From: Candidatus Methanoplasma glyptotermitis
Lineage (GTDB): Archaea > Thermoplasmatota > Thermoplasmata > Methanomassiliicoccales > Methanomethylophilaceae
Direction: 5' to 3'
DNA: 38,761 nucleotides
NCBI GenBank assembly: GCA_031267895.1
Contig: JAIRYF010000010.1
Location: 1 to 38,761 of the forward strand
The translations under genes were made by a program, and so were the position numbers. Shown piece after piece: positions 14,515 to 23,830 of this stretch (its first letter is position 1; each line of letters begins with the position of its first letter). The notes beneath the pieces were generated by a model. The model had not been told where the DNA came from, ran no database searches, and saw only the letters and a program-made list of their open reading frames with translations.

Positions 14515-16413
14515 TTATCTTTGCCCATTTGCAAAGAATCCTGCCACATCCCTGCACGGGTCAGTGCTGAGTTTAGCCTCTATACTTTCCAGATTGGGGG
14601 TCCTGCGGTCCAGTATTACAGCCACTCCCCGGTCTGCTTCGGATCGTATCAGTCTGCCTATTGCCTGTCTCATCTTTCTCGTTGCGGGTATTTTCGAGGA
14701 ATGTTCCCAGCCGTTTCCGAATCTCATGTCGTAGTATCTGCGCAATGCCTCCTGTCGGGCTGTCGGTTTCGGATACGGTATGCCTACGAGTACAGCCATC
14801 TCCATATCTTTATCCGGGAAATCAAGACCTTCGCTTATCCTTCCCCCGGTGACCGCAAACAGAACGCTACCCTCCGAGAGTCTGAAACGCGATACCTCAT
14901 CCATCAGTTCAGGCTGCGTCATTCCCCTGTATTCAGTGAAAAGGCCCCTCTTTATATCATCCCGAATCCCGTCCGCGAGAAATCGGTCCATTACGGCGTA
15001 CGATGGGAAGAACACGGCGGTGTTTCTGTTCACGGAACCGACCAAGGATAATATGTGTTCTCTCATCTTCAGATATATCTCCGGTATGTTGCTGAATTCG
15101 TCGTATTTCGTGGACACGTCGTCAACGTAGACTGTCATTAGATTTTCGGGAGGGAACGGGGATGGGAATGTCATTTCGACAGCATCGAAAAGTCCGATCT
15201 CCTCCGTATAGTCCGAAAGAGGAGACAGTGTACCGGATATATGCACGGATGACCGGCATTGTCTGAGCGGTTCGGCGGCCGCTTTCGGGTCGAGACAGTA
15301 TGCCTGAAATTTGGGATTCTCCCCGCCTGCTATAAGAAAAACACAAATCTCCTCGTCGGATGTGCTCCAGGCCGACAGAAATCTTCCCAGCGATAAAATG
15401 TATGATCTTGGCAGTTTTCTTCTTGTTTTCTTGGTCTCGACAATTAATTCCCCGTAATCAATCAAGCCTTTGTAAATCATGCCCAGAGAATGGGATGACA
15501 TACCCAGTCTGTCCATCATCTCATCCTGCAGGAAGGTGTATGGAATCATTCCGTCGTCTCCCGTGAGGTACTGTGAAAGTGCCTCGCCGAGGCATTCCTT
15601 CAGGACAGCCGTGATATCCGTCACACGCAGACCGCCGTGAACATCCGGGTCATTCCATTCGGCAGCTTCCTTTTCGGCAAGTGTCAGCATCTTTGCGCTG
15701 CACTCGGATGTCATCAATTCCCTCAGATAATCCGGAAGGTTGTGGGCTTCGTCCACTATTATCACTGTATCAGACAGCGGCACCCCTGCCCATTCCAGAA
15801 ATCTCTCCCTTATGTGAGGCATGAAAATGAAAGAGTAAGGTGCGGTGATGATGTCCGCGTACCTGACCAGGTGCTTGACCGTCTCGTATGGACAAAGATC
15901 TTTTCTGAGACAGTATTCGGCCAATTCTTCCGGCTTCGGATGGCTGACTCCTACGAACGTCAGTAGCTTCTGCATATCGGTTTTTCCGATATTCTCGTAG
16001 TATCTGCACGGTCTGCCGGTCCCGTCATCTTTTTTGTACTCCGAACACAGCCTTGACAGTTCTTCGGATGTTCCTGTTTCGTTCTCCGGATCTTTGGACA
16101 TCATCGGGCATGTGCGGATACTTCTTCCCTGAACACCGATGCAGACGATCGGCAGTTTCCGGGAGATCTCGTTGGCTTCGTGTATTATCTGTCTCTGCTG
16201 GGATTTTGTCCTTGTCAGATAAATTATCTTTTGTCCGGTTCCGGCGACTGCCCGGAGTGTACCCGTCATGGATACGACCGTTTTACCGGTGCCGGTGCCA
16301 GACTCTATTACAGCCGAACCTCCGTTCCTGACTGTCCCCTCAATCAGATTGACCGTTGCCTTCTGACTCCCTTTGTATTCGTAGGGGAAAATGTCGTCCG
16401 GATTCCCGTTCAT
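14515..16413 (-). CDS. XPD/Rad3-like superfamily 2 Fe-S DNA helicase
   Basis: 632 aa. Walker A ESGTGTGKTVV (near 37-47), the DEAH box IIVDEAHNLPDYL near 217, HISGTLSPLSDY (motif III/IV region), VTGGRISEGLDFP (motif V) and MRQAIGRLIRSEADRG (motif VI). Fe-S cysteines lie between motifs I and II (IRTCPM, the Cys of TGRPCRYYEN, DLCPYE). Archaeal XPD unwinds DNA 5'-3' and functions in repair. The start shares one base with the TAA of the DUF6015-like gene (TAATG), so the two are translationally coupled. Confidence 0.9.
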   Translation of the reverse strand: MNGNPDDIFPYEYKGSQKATVNLIEGTVRNGGSAVIESGTGTGKTVVSMTGTLRAVAGTGQKIIYLTRTKSQQRQIIHEANEISRKLPIVCIGVQGRSIRTCPMMSKDPENETGTSEELSRLCSEYKKDDGTGRPCRYYENIGKTDMQKLLTFVGVSHPKPEELAEYCLRKDLCPYETVKHLVRYADIITAPYSFIFMPHIRERFLEWAGVPLSDTVIIVDEAHNLPDYLRELMTSECSAKMLTLAEKEAAEWNDPDVHGGLRVTDITAVLKECLGEALSQYLTGDDGMIPYTFLQDEMMDRLGMSSHSLGMIYKGLIDYGELIVETKKTRRKLPRSYILSLGRFLSAWSTSDEEICVFLIAGGENPKFQAYCLDPKAAAEPLRQCRSSVHISGTLSPLSDYTEEIGLFDAVEMTFPSPFPPENLMTVYVDDVSTKYDEFSNIPEIYLKMREHILSLVGSVNRNTAVFFPSYAVMDRFLADGIRDDIKRGLFTEYRGMTQPELMDEVSRFRLSEGSVLFAVTGGRISEGLDFPDKDMEMAVLVGIPYPKPTARQEALRRYYDMRFGNGWEHSSKIPATRKMRQAIGRLIRSEADRGVAVILDRRTPNLESIEAKLSTDPCRDVAGFFANGQR

Positions 16414-16802
16414 TATTCCTTTCTGTGCCAGATATCATCCGGAAGCTCTCCGTAGACCGCGGACTCGTCGACGGTTTCCTCCGGTGCTCCGGCGGGGACT
16501 GCCTCCAACAGCCCCCTTATCCTGTCCTTTCTGAAGAGCCAATAGTGTATTCTCCACTCCCTCCCGTCATACAGAGTGGTTTCTTCTCTTTCTGTTGTGA
16601 GCAGTCCCGCATCCTCAAGCATGTAGAACGCGTCCCTGTCCTCCGGCTCCAGAATATTATCGATTATTCTGTCGGAATATCCGAAAAAATTGAGAACATG
16701 CCTGGCCAGTATGCAGGCTTGCTCCTCTTCCATTCCCATGCTGTTGTCGATGCTGTCTCTTATTGCAAGCGTCAGATCCTCTACAGTTACAGTGTGGTCC
16801 AT
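16413..16802 (-). CDS. DUF6015-like small acidic protein
   Basis: 129 aa, cytoplasmic and acidic. Characteristic run HVLNFFGYSDRIIDNILEP near 40-58 followed by EDRDAFYMLEDAGLLTT, then a strand region YDGREWRIHYW. It looks like a helical/winged-helix-type domain known from Thermoplasmata as a family of unknown function; the DUF6015 name is from memory and should be checked. Tightly coupled to the XPD-like helicase and 9 bp after serA, so a helicase-associated role is possible but unproven. Confidence 0.6.
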   Translation of the reverse strand: MDHTVTVEDLTLAIRDSIDNSMGMEEEQACILARHVLNFFGYSDRIIDNILEPEDRDAFYMLEDAGLLTTEREETTLYDGREWRIHYWLFRKDRIRGLLEAVPAGAPEETVDESAVYGELPDDIWHRKE

Positions 16803-16811
16803 ATGTATGCC

Positions 16812-18401
16812 TCAGTTGTCAACGAGGTCCGCGAATTTGACATCATCCGTGCCGGCGGCCTTTGCTATCTTGCCGAGGACGTCTGACGGGACATTTTGGT
16901 CAACCGTTATCACCATGAGCGCATCCGAACCCGATCTTCCCACGGACATCTGTGCGATGTTGATGTTATTGGTGCCGAATACCGAACCCACCGCCCCGAT
17001 TATGCCCGGAGAGTCTCTGTACGATACCATAACTATGTCTCCGCTCATGGGCGCATCAAACGTATATTTGCCATATCCCACGAGTCGGGGCTGGTCACCG
17101 AATACCGTTCCTCTTATGACGAAATTCTTACCCTTGGACACGATGCCCAGTTCGATCATATTTGCATAGTCTGCCGACTTTTCGGTGAAAGACTCTTTGA
17201 TCGATATTCCCTTCTGCTTGGCTACAGGCAGTGCGTTGATTATATTCGCATTGTCCTTGCCGATGATGTTCTTCAGTATTCCGATCACGGCGGATACAGT
17301 CAGCATTTTGGTCTGTCTGCCCGCGAGTTCTCCGCAGTAGGTAATATCCAACTCCTCAATGGGGTTATTCCCGGCTATCTGATGGGCCAGCACTCCCATG
17401 CGTTCGGCCAGCGGCATGTATGTCTCGGTCTCCGGGTCCATCCTGCCGCGCGGTGCGTTTATGGCATTGGTTATTTCTCCGTCTTTAAGATATTTCACGG
17501 CCGCTGTAGCCACCTCGATCGCCACTCTCTCCTGCGCCTCGACAGTACTCGCTCCCAGATGGGGAGTAGTCACAAGATTGTCGAGTTCCAAAAGTTTGAT
17601 TTCATTCCCCGAAAGGGGTTCGTTGCACCATACGTCGAAGGCTGCGCCTGCGATCACTTTCTCCTTGAGTGCAGTGTAAAGATCGTCTTCGTTTACTATG
17701 CCGCCCCTCGCCACATTTGCAATCCTTACGTTGGGCTTCATCATCCTGAACTGCGGAAGGCTTATCATGTTCACGGTCTCAGGCAACAGAGGCGTATGGA
17801 TGGTCATGAAATCGGCCGTTGAGATCACCTCCTCGAAAGTCGTGAGTCTGACTCCTATCTCGTCTGCCACATCTTTCGGCAGGAATGGATCATAGCCGAT
17901 CAGTGTCATGTTGAAGGCTTTCATCCTCTTCGCAACCTCCCCTCCCACGCGCCCGACACCGACAATGCCCAGCACTTTTCCGTTGAGTTCGACACCTGTG
18001 TACTTCGATCTCTTCCATTCGCCCCTGTGCACAGAGTCATGTGCAAAAGGTATATTCCTTGCGAGTGTCAGAAGCATCGCACACGAGTGCTCCGCAGCGG
18101 ATATGATATTGGCCGCAGGGGTGTTCATTATAAGTATGCCTCTTTCCGTGGCGTACGGTATGTCTACATTGTCGACCCCCACTCCCGCTCTTCCTATGAC
18201 TTTCAGCCTCTTTCCGGCATCTATTACTTTCCTGGTGACCTTTGTGCCGGATCTTATTATCAGGCAGTCATAATCCCCTATTATCCCGCAGAGCTGATCC
18301 TCTGTCAGATCAGTCCTCTCGTCCACCGGGAAGCCCGATCCCTTCAGTATGTTCAGGCCCTCTTCGTCGAGGGAGTCCGAAACCAGTATTCTTGTGGTCA
18401 T
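16812..18401 (-). CDS. serA: D-3-phosphoglycerate dehydrogenase (SerA), long form with ACT domain
   Basis: 529 aa. NAD-binding LGIVGVGRVGGEVAKRM near 145, catalytic signatures NVARGGIVNEDDLY (substrate/Arg region) and LVTTPHLGASTVEAQ (active-site His). An intervening ASB-like domain follows, then a C-terminal ACT domain (SYRDSPGIIGAVGSVFGTNN, about 455-475) for serine feedback. It oxidises 3-phosphoglycerate to phosphohydroxypyruvate, the first step of serine synthesis. The start overlaps the upstream class V aminotransferase stop by ATGA, giving a serine-biosynthesis gene pair. Confidence 0.95.
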   Translation of the reverse strand: MTTRILVSDSLDEEGLNILKGSGFPVDERTDLTEDQLCGIIGDYDCLIIRSGTKVTRKVIDAGKRLKVIGRAGVGVDNVDIPYATERGILIMNTPAANIISAAEHSCAMLLTLARNIPFAHDSVHRGEWKRSKYTGVELNGKVLGIVGVGRVGGEVAKRMKAFNMTLIGYDPFLPKDVADEIGVRLTTFEEVISTADFMTIHTPLLPETVNMISLPQFRMMKPNVRIANVARGGIVNEDDLYTALKEKVIAGAAFDVWCNEPLSGNEIKLLELDNLVTTPHLGASTVEAQERVAIEVATAAVKYLKDGEITNAINAPRGRMDPETETYMPLAERMGVLAHQIAGNNPIEELDITYCGELAGRQTKMLTVSAVIGILKNIIGKDNANIINALPVAKQKGISIKESFTEKSADYANMIELGIVSKGKNFVIRGTVFGDQPRLVGYGKYTFDAPMSGDIVMVSYRDSPGIIGAVGSVFGTNNINIAQMSVGRSGSDALMVITVDQNVPSDVLGKIAKAAGTDDVKFADLVDN

Positions 18402-19468
18402 GCTTTTTCCTCCAGTATCTCATCCATGGCTGAGAGCAGTTCCTTCACGCCGGCGGGCGTGGTATCTCCCATATGCCCTATCCTGAAAGTCCTGTCTTTG
18501 ACATCTCCGTAGCCGTTGGATATTTCGTATCCCTTTGATTTCAGAGACGAATGGAATTCGCCGAAATCCAGGCTCCCGCGGTTCAGGACGCTTATTGTGT
18601 TGGAACGGAATCCCTTCTCGGGAAAAGTTCCGTTCAGTCTGCTGCCCGCCCAATTTTCGACGATATCCGCCATCTCGCTGTGTCTCCTGTATCTTGCCGC
18701 CATACCCTCGGAGAGGATTCGGTCAAGCTGGAAGTCCAGCGCATACATCAGAGAGACGGGGGGCGTCGTGAGGGCGTAGCTCTCGTCGCTCTGTTTCTTT
18801 ATTTTCAGGAGGTCCGTGTAAAATCCTCTGTTGGGTACGGACTCGGCCTTTTTCAGAAGCCTCTCCGATACGGCCATCATGGCAAGTCCCGGAGGAAGTG
18901 CCAGGGCCTTCTGTGTACCGAAGACCACCGCATCCGCATCAAGCTTCCTCAGATTCAGATCCATAGCGAATGCGGATGTCACGGCATCAACGAAGATCAG
19001 GGAGTCAGGATTCTGTGACCTGACCTCGTCCGCGATTTCGTCAGAATTGCTGAATACACCGGTTGATGACTCATTGCTGACCCAGTGAACGGCCTCGGTG
19101 TCATGTCTTACCCGTTCCCTTATGTGCTCCGGACGGATAGCCTTCCCCCATTCGACCTTCACCTTATCTACTGTTTTTCCGTTAAGTTCGGCGATTTCGA
19201 TCGACCTGTCGCCGAACGAGCCGTTTGTAAGTCCGAGAGTCTTCGATGATACTCCGTTTCTGATCATGCCTTCCAGGAGAACGGATGCGGAACCGCTTAC
19301 CAGAAATATGTCCTGGTCGGTATTCAGTGCCTTTTTAGTCTTCTCGATTATAGCACGGTGCAATGCCTTGTATTCCTTTGACCTGTGTGTGATCATCGGC
19401 CTGATCATTGACCGGATAACCTCTTCCTCCACATTGACCGGCCCCACCGTGAAAAGTTTCCTGTTCAA
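18398..19468 (-). CDS. Class V aminotransferase (serine/phosphoserine or alanine-glyoxylate type)
   Basis: 356 aa from TTG 19468, supported by GAGGT eight bases upstream and no alternative in-frame ATG. FTVGPVNVEEEV at the start and MITHRSKEYK near 26 are typical of the SPT/AGAT group. LVSGSASVLLEGM binds PLP phosphate, FVDAVTSAFAMD holds the PLP Asp, and VFGTQKALALPPGLA holds the Schiff-base Lys. Coupling to serA points to the transamination that makes phosphoserine. Some methanogens use this class V type as SerC, but an alanine:glyoxylate-like activity cannot be excluded. TATA-like AAATAAATAC lies near 19513-19522. Confidence 0.85.
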   Translation of the reverse strand: MNRKLFTVGPVNVEEEVIRSMIRPMITHRSKEYKALHRAIIEKTKKALNTDQDIFLVSGSASVLLEGMIRNGVSSKTLGLTNGSFGDRSIEIAELNGKTVDKVKVEWGKAIRPEHIRERVRHDTEAVHWVSNESSTGVFSNSDEIADEVRSQNPDSLIFVDAVTSAFAMDLNLRKLDADAVVFGTQKALALPPGLAMMAVSERLLKKAESVPNRGFYTDLLKIKKQSDESYALTTPPVSLMYALDFQLDRILSEGMAARYRRHSEMADIVENWAGSRLNGTFPEKGFRSNTISVLNRGSLDFGEFHSSLKSKGYEISNGYGDVKDRTFRIGHMGDTTPAGVKELLSAMDEILEEKA

Positions 19469-19536
19469 TATGATACCTCGGGATATAATGACCCCGCTAT
19501 CTGTTAACCTGTATTTATTTTGACGTATGCGCGCGG

Positions 19537-20691
19537 TCAGAGGCTCAGCATGAACTTCTTGATCCTTGAAAATCCTTCCTGTATCTGATCCTCGCTTGTG
19601 GCATAGGAGATTCTGAAGAATCCCTCTCCGCTCGGTCCGAATGCCGATCCTGGGGTGACTGCGACATGTGCCTCTTCCAGCATCTTGGTGCAGAGAATAT
19701 CGGATTTAACCTTCGAATCGTATCTGGGGAAGAGATAGAACGCACCCTTCGGGACATTCACGTCCAGACCCTTGATTTCTCTGATCAGGTCCACGGCCAG
19801 GTTGCGGCGCTTTCTGAATTCCCTGACCATAGCCTCTTTCTCTTTCTGCGGTCCCGTTATCGCCTCCACTGCGGCGGGCTGCGTGAAAGATACGCAGCAC
19901 GAGATGGAATGAGTCTGGAGTTTGTTTATTTCTTTTATGTTGCTCTCGGATGCTATCGCCCAGCCGATTCTCCATCCCGTCATTGCATATGTTTTAGAGA
20001 GTCCGGAGATGGTTATTGTTCTGTCGAACATGTCTGGCATCGCCGCAATCGAGAAGTGTTTACCGTTGTAGATTATGCTCTCGTATATTTCGTCCGAGAG
20101 GACCATCAGGTTGTTCTCGATTGCGATCTTGGCTATGTCCTTTACCGTTTTGTAAGGCATGACGCTGCCTGTCGGATTAGACGGCGAGTTGAGCAGGATC
20201 ATTTTTGTCTTTGGCGTTATTGCCTCGGATATGCGTCCCGGATCTATGATGAAATTTTCGTCGAATTTCGTAGGTACGTACCGGGGTTTGGCCCCGGCGA
20301 GCTTTATGCATGCCTCATAAGATACCCAGCTCGGGTCCGGAAGTATCACCTCGTCTCCGGGGTCCAAATATGCCAAAGCGGTCATGAAGATGGCATGTTT
20401 GCACGGAGTTATGAGCACATTCTGCGCCGTACAGTGTATTTTGTTGTTGGAGAATGCCATAGACGCCACGGCCTTCCTCAGTTCCGGTATACCCGCCGAA
20501 GGCGTGTAGTGCGTGAAACCGGCATCAAGGGACTCTTTGCATGCATCCCTTATGTTGTCCGGTGTAACGAAATCCGGCTCTCCCATAGAGAATGATATTA
20601 GGTCCGCACCCTGTGCCCTGAGATGACTGACCAAGTCGGATATCGAAACGGTCCCGGATGCCGGGATCTCCCTGAGCCTTTTTGACACCAT
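19537..20691 (-). CDS. Class I aminotransferase (aspartate/aromatic aminotransferase type I-gamma)
   Basis: 384 aa. SFSMGEPDFVTP near 34-45, LLNSPSNPTGSV near 170 (PLP-contact Asn), VLSDEIYESIIY near 198, Schiff-base Lys in SGLSKTYAMTGWRIGWA near 232 and the C-terminal Arg in FFRISYATSE. Resembles the archaeal aspartate aminotransferases of the AspB/I-gamma group. A good GGTGAGGT ribosome site precedes ATG 20691. It lies 48 bp after purP on the same strand and may be cotranscribed. It differs from the aminotransferase at 2501 in both motifs and neighbours. Confidence 0.87.
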   Translation of the reverse strand: MVSKRLREIPASGTVSISDLVSHLRAQGADLISFSMGEPDFVTPDNIRDACKESLDAGFTHYTPSAGIPELRKAVASMAFSNNKIHCTAQNVLITPCKHAIFMTALAYLDPGDEVILPDPSWVSYEACIKLAGAKPRYVPTKFDENFIIDPGRISEAITPKTKMILLNSPSNPTGSVMPYKTVKDIAKIAIENNLMVLSDEIYESIIYNGKHFSIAAMPDMFDRTITISGLSKTYAMTGWRIGWAIASESNIKEINKLQTHSISCCVSFTQPAAVEAITGPQKEKEAMVREFRKRRNLAVDLIREIKGLDVNVPKGAFYLFPRYDSKVKSDILCTKMLEEAHVAVTPGSAFGPSGEGFFRISYATSEDQIQEGFSRIKKFMLSL

Positions 20692-20739
20692 CGTGCGACC
20701 TCACCGAAACTTTAGTATATTATTCTTTCATTACTTTTT

Positions 20740-21813
20740 TCAGCTCATCAGAGCCTTTATGTCCCCGGACCTGACCGCATCTTTTATCTCCATGGCCATT
20801 CTTCCGCCGGTGCTGAGTCCGGGGTATATCAGATCGGCATAAGGTGATCCCGATATGAATGGGTTGGTACCGGCAACTATCCTTGTGGATATCTCAAAGA
20901 CCTTGAAATCCAGTTTGTCGGTGACCACAGTCTCCAGACAGAACGGACCCCAAAGTCCGCCGAACAGCTCGTATGCACGGTTCACAACGTTTTCTCCCAT
21001 TTCGAACGCTTTGGGGAGGAGCGATTCCCTTATGACCACAGGCATGTTGCCCGTGACCACGAATGACGGATACATACCGCGTCTCTTGGCGTCTTCTATA
21101 GACCCGAGCTTGTACATTTCGTCTATATTGCTCTCGTCCCTGCGGTCTATGGAGAGGAGTTCCAGCGATCCTCCCTGTTTGCACCTGTATCCGCTCTCTT
21201 TTATGGGGTCGTAGAAGAAGTGCAAGTAGTACCTTGTACCCATGCAGTACTCCTGTATCGTATACGGCTGGGAGTTATCTATGGACATTTTGAAGTCCGG
21301 GTAATCTTTGGCTATGAAGAACCCGCGTCCTCCTTTGGCTCCGTGGTATTTGACCATGACTGCCTCGCTGATCTCCCTTGCATCGCTGATCAGTCGGGGC
21401 ATCGGCACTCCGGCCGATGTGAGCCAGCTTCTCTGTTTTTCTCTGTTGGATTCCCATTGGAGGACGGCCCGGTTTCCGTATGAGGGTATCTCATACTCAT
21501 CGAACTTGGATACGCCCATATACTCCACAAACGAACCGTGGGGAATGATAACTGTGTTCCTGTCAAGAAGTTCGTCCCCTCTCTCTTCCATCTCGTCGAA
21601 GTCAGCGTACTTTATGATTTCGTCCGGCTTTGCAAGAGGAAACGCGTCGTAGTAACGAGTGTTGTCTTTTACCGTGAGTCCCAAGGTCTTGAAACCCATC
21701 TTGCGTGCTCCGTGAAAAATCTGAAGTGACGAGTGGGAGCACAGCGTCGCGATGGTTATGCCGTTGATGTCGTATCCGTCCAGGATGTCATCGATTTTCT
21801 TCTTGGGAACCAT
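20740..21813 (-). CDS. purP: Formate-dependent AICAR transformylase PurP (FAICAR synthetase)
   Basis: 357 aa, whole-family length. ATP-grasp purine enzyme found in archaea lacking folate-dependent PurH1. Recognisable segments: ITIATLCSHSSLQIFHGARK near 19-38, IIPHGSFVEYMG near 88, VKYHGAKGGRGFFIA near 153, QEYCMGTRYYLHFFYDP near 187 and FEISTRIVAGTNPFI near 314. It makes FAICAR from AICAR, formate and ATP in inosine synthesis. No SD precedes the ATG. TTTAAAAG at about 21834-21841 would place the TSS at the start codon, so it is probably leaderless and separately expressed from the ABC genes 23 bp upstream. Confidence 0.94.
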   Translation of the reverse strand: MVPKKKIDDILDGYDINGITIATLCSHSSLQIFHGARKMGFKTLGLTVKDNTRYYDAFPLAKPDEIIKYADFDEMEERGDELLDRNTVIIPHGSFVEYMGVSKFDEYEIPSYGNRAVLQWESNREKQRSWLTSAGVPMPRLISDAREISEAVMVKYHGAKGGRGFFIAKDYPDFKMSIDNSQPYTIQEYCMGTRYYLHFFYDPIKESGYRCKQGGSLELLSIDRRDESNIDEMYKLGSIEDAKRRGMYPSFVVTGNMPVVIRESLLPKAFEMGENVVNRAYELFGGLWGPFCLETVVTDKLDFKVFEISTRIVAGTNPFISGSPYADLIYPGLSTGGRMAMEIKDAVRSGDIKALMS

Positions 21814-21836
21814 ATACTCTTATTGCATTTGCGCTT

Positions 21837-22733
21837 TTAAATTTTGTTATCATGTCTGTCCGACGGGTGCCGTAGTCCTTTTTGAATGTGTTTTCTTACC
21901 GACACCTCAGGTACAGCCGTTGTTTTTTCTCCTGACAGGTATGCGGTCCCGCTGTTTCCGGCCCTGCCTACGATAGTCACGCTGAGGCCGAATCTGTCAT
22001 CTTCATTCACGTCGGCTTCGACCTTGAAGATCCTTTTCAGATTTTCGCGGTTTATGGTTTCGCGCACGGTACCGGCAGCTGCTATCTCACCTCCGGACAT
22101 TATTATCACTCTGTCGCAGTATCTCGCCGCCAGTATTATGTCGTGGGTGACCAGGACTATCAGCATATTCCTCGTTGCGGCCAGACTTCGGATTAGTTCC
22201 ATCAGATCAAACTGGTGGTTTATGTCCAGATGCAGGGTGGGTTCGTCAAGCAGCAGTATCTCCGGTTCCTGGGCCAGTGCCCTTGCTATCATGACTCTGC
22301 GCCTCTCCCCTCCGCTGAGTTCGTCTATGTATCTGTCCGCAAACCCGATTATCTCGGTCTCGCTCATGGCTTCGTAAACAGCTCTGATGTCTCTGTCCGT
22401 CTCATGTCCGAGCGTATCGATCCTCGAATATCTTCCCATCATGACTGTCTCGTAGACTGAGAAGGGAAATGTTACGCCGGTCGTCTGTGTGACGAACGCC
22501 ATTTTTTTGGCGATATCCTTCTTGGACATTTCCTGTACGCAACTGTCGTCCACCATAACGCATCCGCCGCTCGGTGAAAGAGTGGTGTTCATGCACTTCA
22601 GGAGTGTGGTCTTGCCGCACCCGTTCTGACCCAGTATTCCCAGGATCTCCCCTGCCTCCGCTCCGAATGTGATCCCTTTCAGGACATCGTTCGATGCATA
22701 GGAGAACTTCACGCCGTTTATGTCTACTTTCAT
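21837..22733 (-). CDS. Iron/cobalamin-type ABC transporter ATPase (FecE/BtuD-like)
   Basis: 298 aa. Walker A GQNGCGKTT near 36, Q-loop FVTQTTGVTFPF, signature LSGGERRRVMIARAL near 138, Walker B ILLLDEPTLHLD and switch VLVTHDI. The H-L-D arrangement after Walker B is typical of the FepC/BtuD class. It powers import with the FecCD permease whose gene ends four bases before it. The C-terminal ~40 residues beyond the nucleotide domain are basic and not recognised. Confidence 0.9.
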   Translation of the reverse strand: MKVDINGVKFSYASNDVLKGITFGAEAGEILGILGQNGCGKTTLLKCMNTTLSPSGGCVMVDDSCVQEMSKKDIAKKMAFVTQTTGVTFPFSVYETVMMGRYSRIDTLGHETDRDIRAVYEAMSETEIIGFADRYIDELSGGERRRVMIARALAQEPEILLLDEPTLHLDINHQFDLMELIRSLAATRNMLIVLVTHDIILAARYCDRVIIMSGGEIAAAGTVRETINRENLKRIFKVEADVNEDDRFGLSVTIVGRAGNSGTAYLSGEKTTAVPEVSVRKHIQKGLRHPSDRHDNKI

Positions 22734-22737
22734 GATG

Positions 22738-23790
22738 TCACTCCCACATCTCCTTTTTCTTTGTTTTCATAACGTATACGAAAAACGGTGCTCCGAGCAG
22801 CGATGTCAGTATGCCGACCGGCACCGATACGGAGAATGCCGCTTTAGATATTGTATCTATTCCCATCATGAACGCTGCCCCGCCGAATACGCAGAGCGGT
22901 ATCAACAGCTTGTGGCTGGGTCCGACGAGCATCCTGAATATATGCGGCACTATCAGACCTACGAATCCGATCGTACCGGATATCGCAACGGACCCTCCGA
23001 CGCAAAGCGATGTTCCGAGTATGATCAGAATTCTTGTCCGTTTCACATTGACGCCCATGTTGGCAGCCTGTTCTTCTCCTGCGGATATCAGATTTAGTTC
23101 CCTTGATCTGAACAGGATAACTGCGATCCCGAGTAATATCGGGACTGCCGCAAGGTAGAACGAGTCCCATACGCACTTGTTGAAACTTCCCATTGTCCAG
23201 TATACTATCGCAGCCAGCGTGTCTTCGTCCGCGATGTACTGCATCAGGGACACCAGACCGTTAAAGAATGCTCCGACTGCCACTCCCGCCAGGAGAAGCG
23301 TGACTGTTGCGACCCCGTACTTCGTTCTTGCGATAAGATATACTATACCCATCGTAACGAAACAAAATGCGAATGCCATGAATGGTACACTGTACGTCCC
23401 CATTACAGCCGCCCCCGCTCCGAATGATATCGCAAGCGATGCTCCGAATGCGGCCCCCGACGATATTCCGAGGATAGAAGGCGAAGCCATCGGATTTTTA
23501 AAAAGACTCTGCATCGCCAGACCCGACAGGGAAAGAGCGGCACCGACGAGGCAGCAGCAAAGCAGTCTCGGAAGGCGTATATCCATCACGATCTGTCTGT
23601 CTGCAGGACTTCCTCCGCCGAAAAGTACGGCGAAAACCTCGTTCCACGGTATGGTGTAGTTGCCAACCATGAGGGTTGCCGTGAAGGTTGCGAACAGAGC
23701 TGCCGCCGTAATTGCTATGATGGCGGCAGATCTTTTCTTTCTCGAAAAATGATACGCCCTGAGTTCATCCAGAGAATTATGTTCGGCCAT
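22738..23790 (-). CDS. Iron/cobalamin-type ABC transporter permease (FecCD/BtuC family)
   Basis: About 350 aa from ATG 23790 (GGTGG upstream; a GTG two codons earlier is less likely). About nine to ten membrane helices. Family hallmarks: DIRLPRLLCCCLVGAALSLSG near 65-85, QSLFKNPMASPSILGISSGA near 89-108, GTIGFVGLIVPHIFRMLVG near 270-290 (the coupling region) and a C-terminal PVGILTSLLGAPFFVY. Transports metal-chelate or corrinoid ligands. Sits between binding protein and ATPase in a three-gene operon driven from a promoter with a metal-regulator-like palindrome. Confidence 0.92.
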   Translation of the reverse strand: MAEHNSLDELRAYHFSRKKRSAAIIAITAAALFATFTATLMVGNYTIPWNEVFAVLFGGGSPADRQIVMDIRLPRLLCCCLVGAALSLSGLAMQSLFKNPMASPSILGISSGAAFGASLAISFGAGAAVMGTYSVPFMAFAFCFVTMGIVYLIARTKYGVATVTLLLAGVAVGAFFNGLVSLMQYIADEDTLAAIVYWTMGSFNKCVWDSFYLAAVPILLGIAVILFRSRELNLISAGEEQAANMGVNVKRTRILIILGTSLCVGGSVAISGTIGFVGLIVPHIFRMLVGPSHKLLIPLCVFGGAAFMMGIDTISKAAFSVSVPVGILTSLLGAPFFVYVMKTKKKEMWE

Positions 23791-23830
23791 CAGCACCCAC
23801 CGAAAATAAAAATAGGGGACGGACCCCCCT

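Noticed and set aside
16896-17822. 308-codon open frame antisense to serA
   Set aside because: Shadow of serA codon bias; composition (His/Arg/Tyr-rich) is not protein-like.
19666-20595. 309-codon open frame antisense to the second class I aminotransferase
   Set aside because: Shadow frame; the minus strand encodes a clear PLP enzyme with all motifs.
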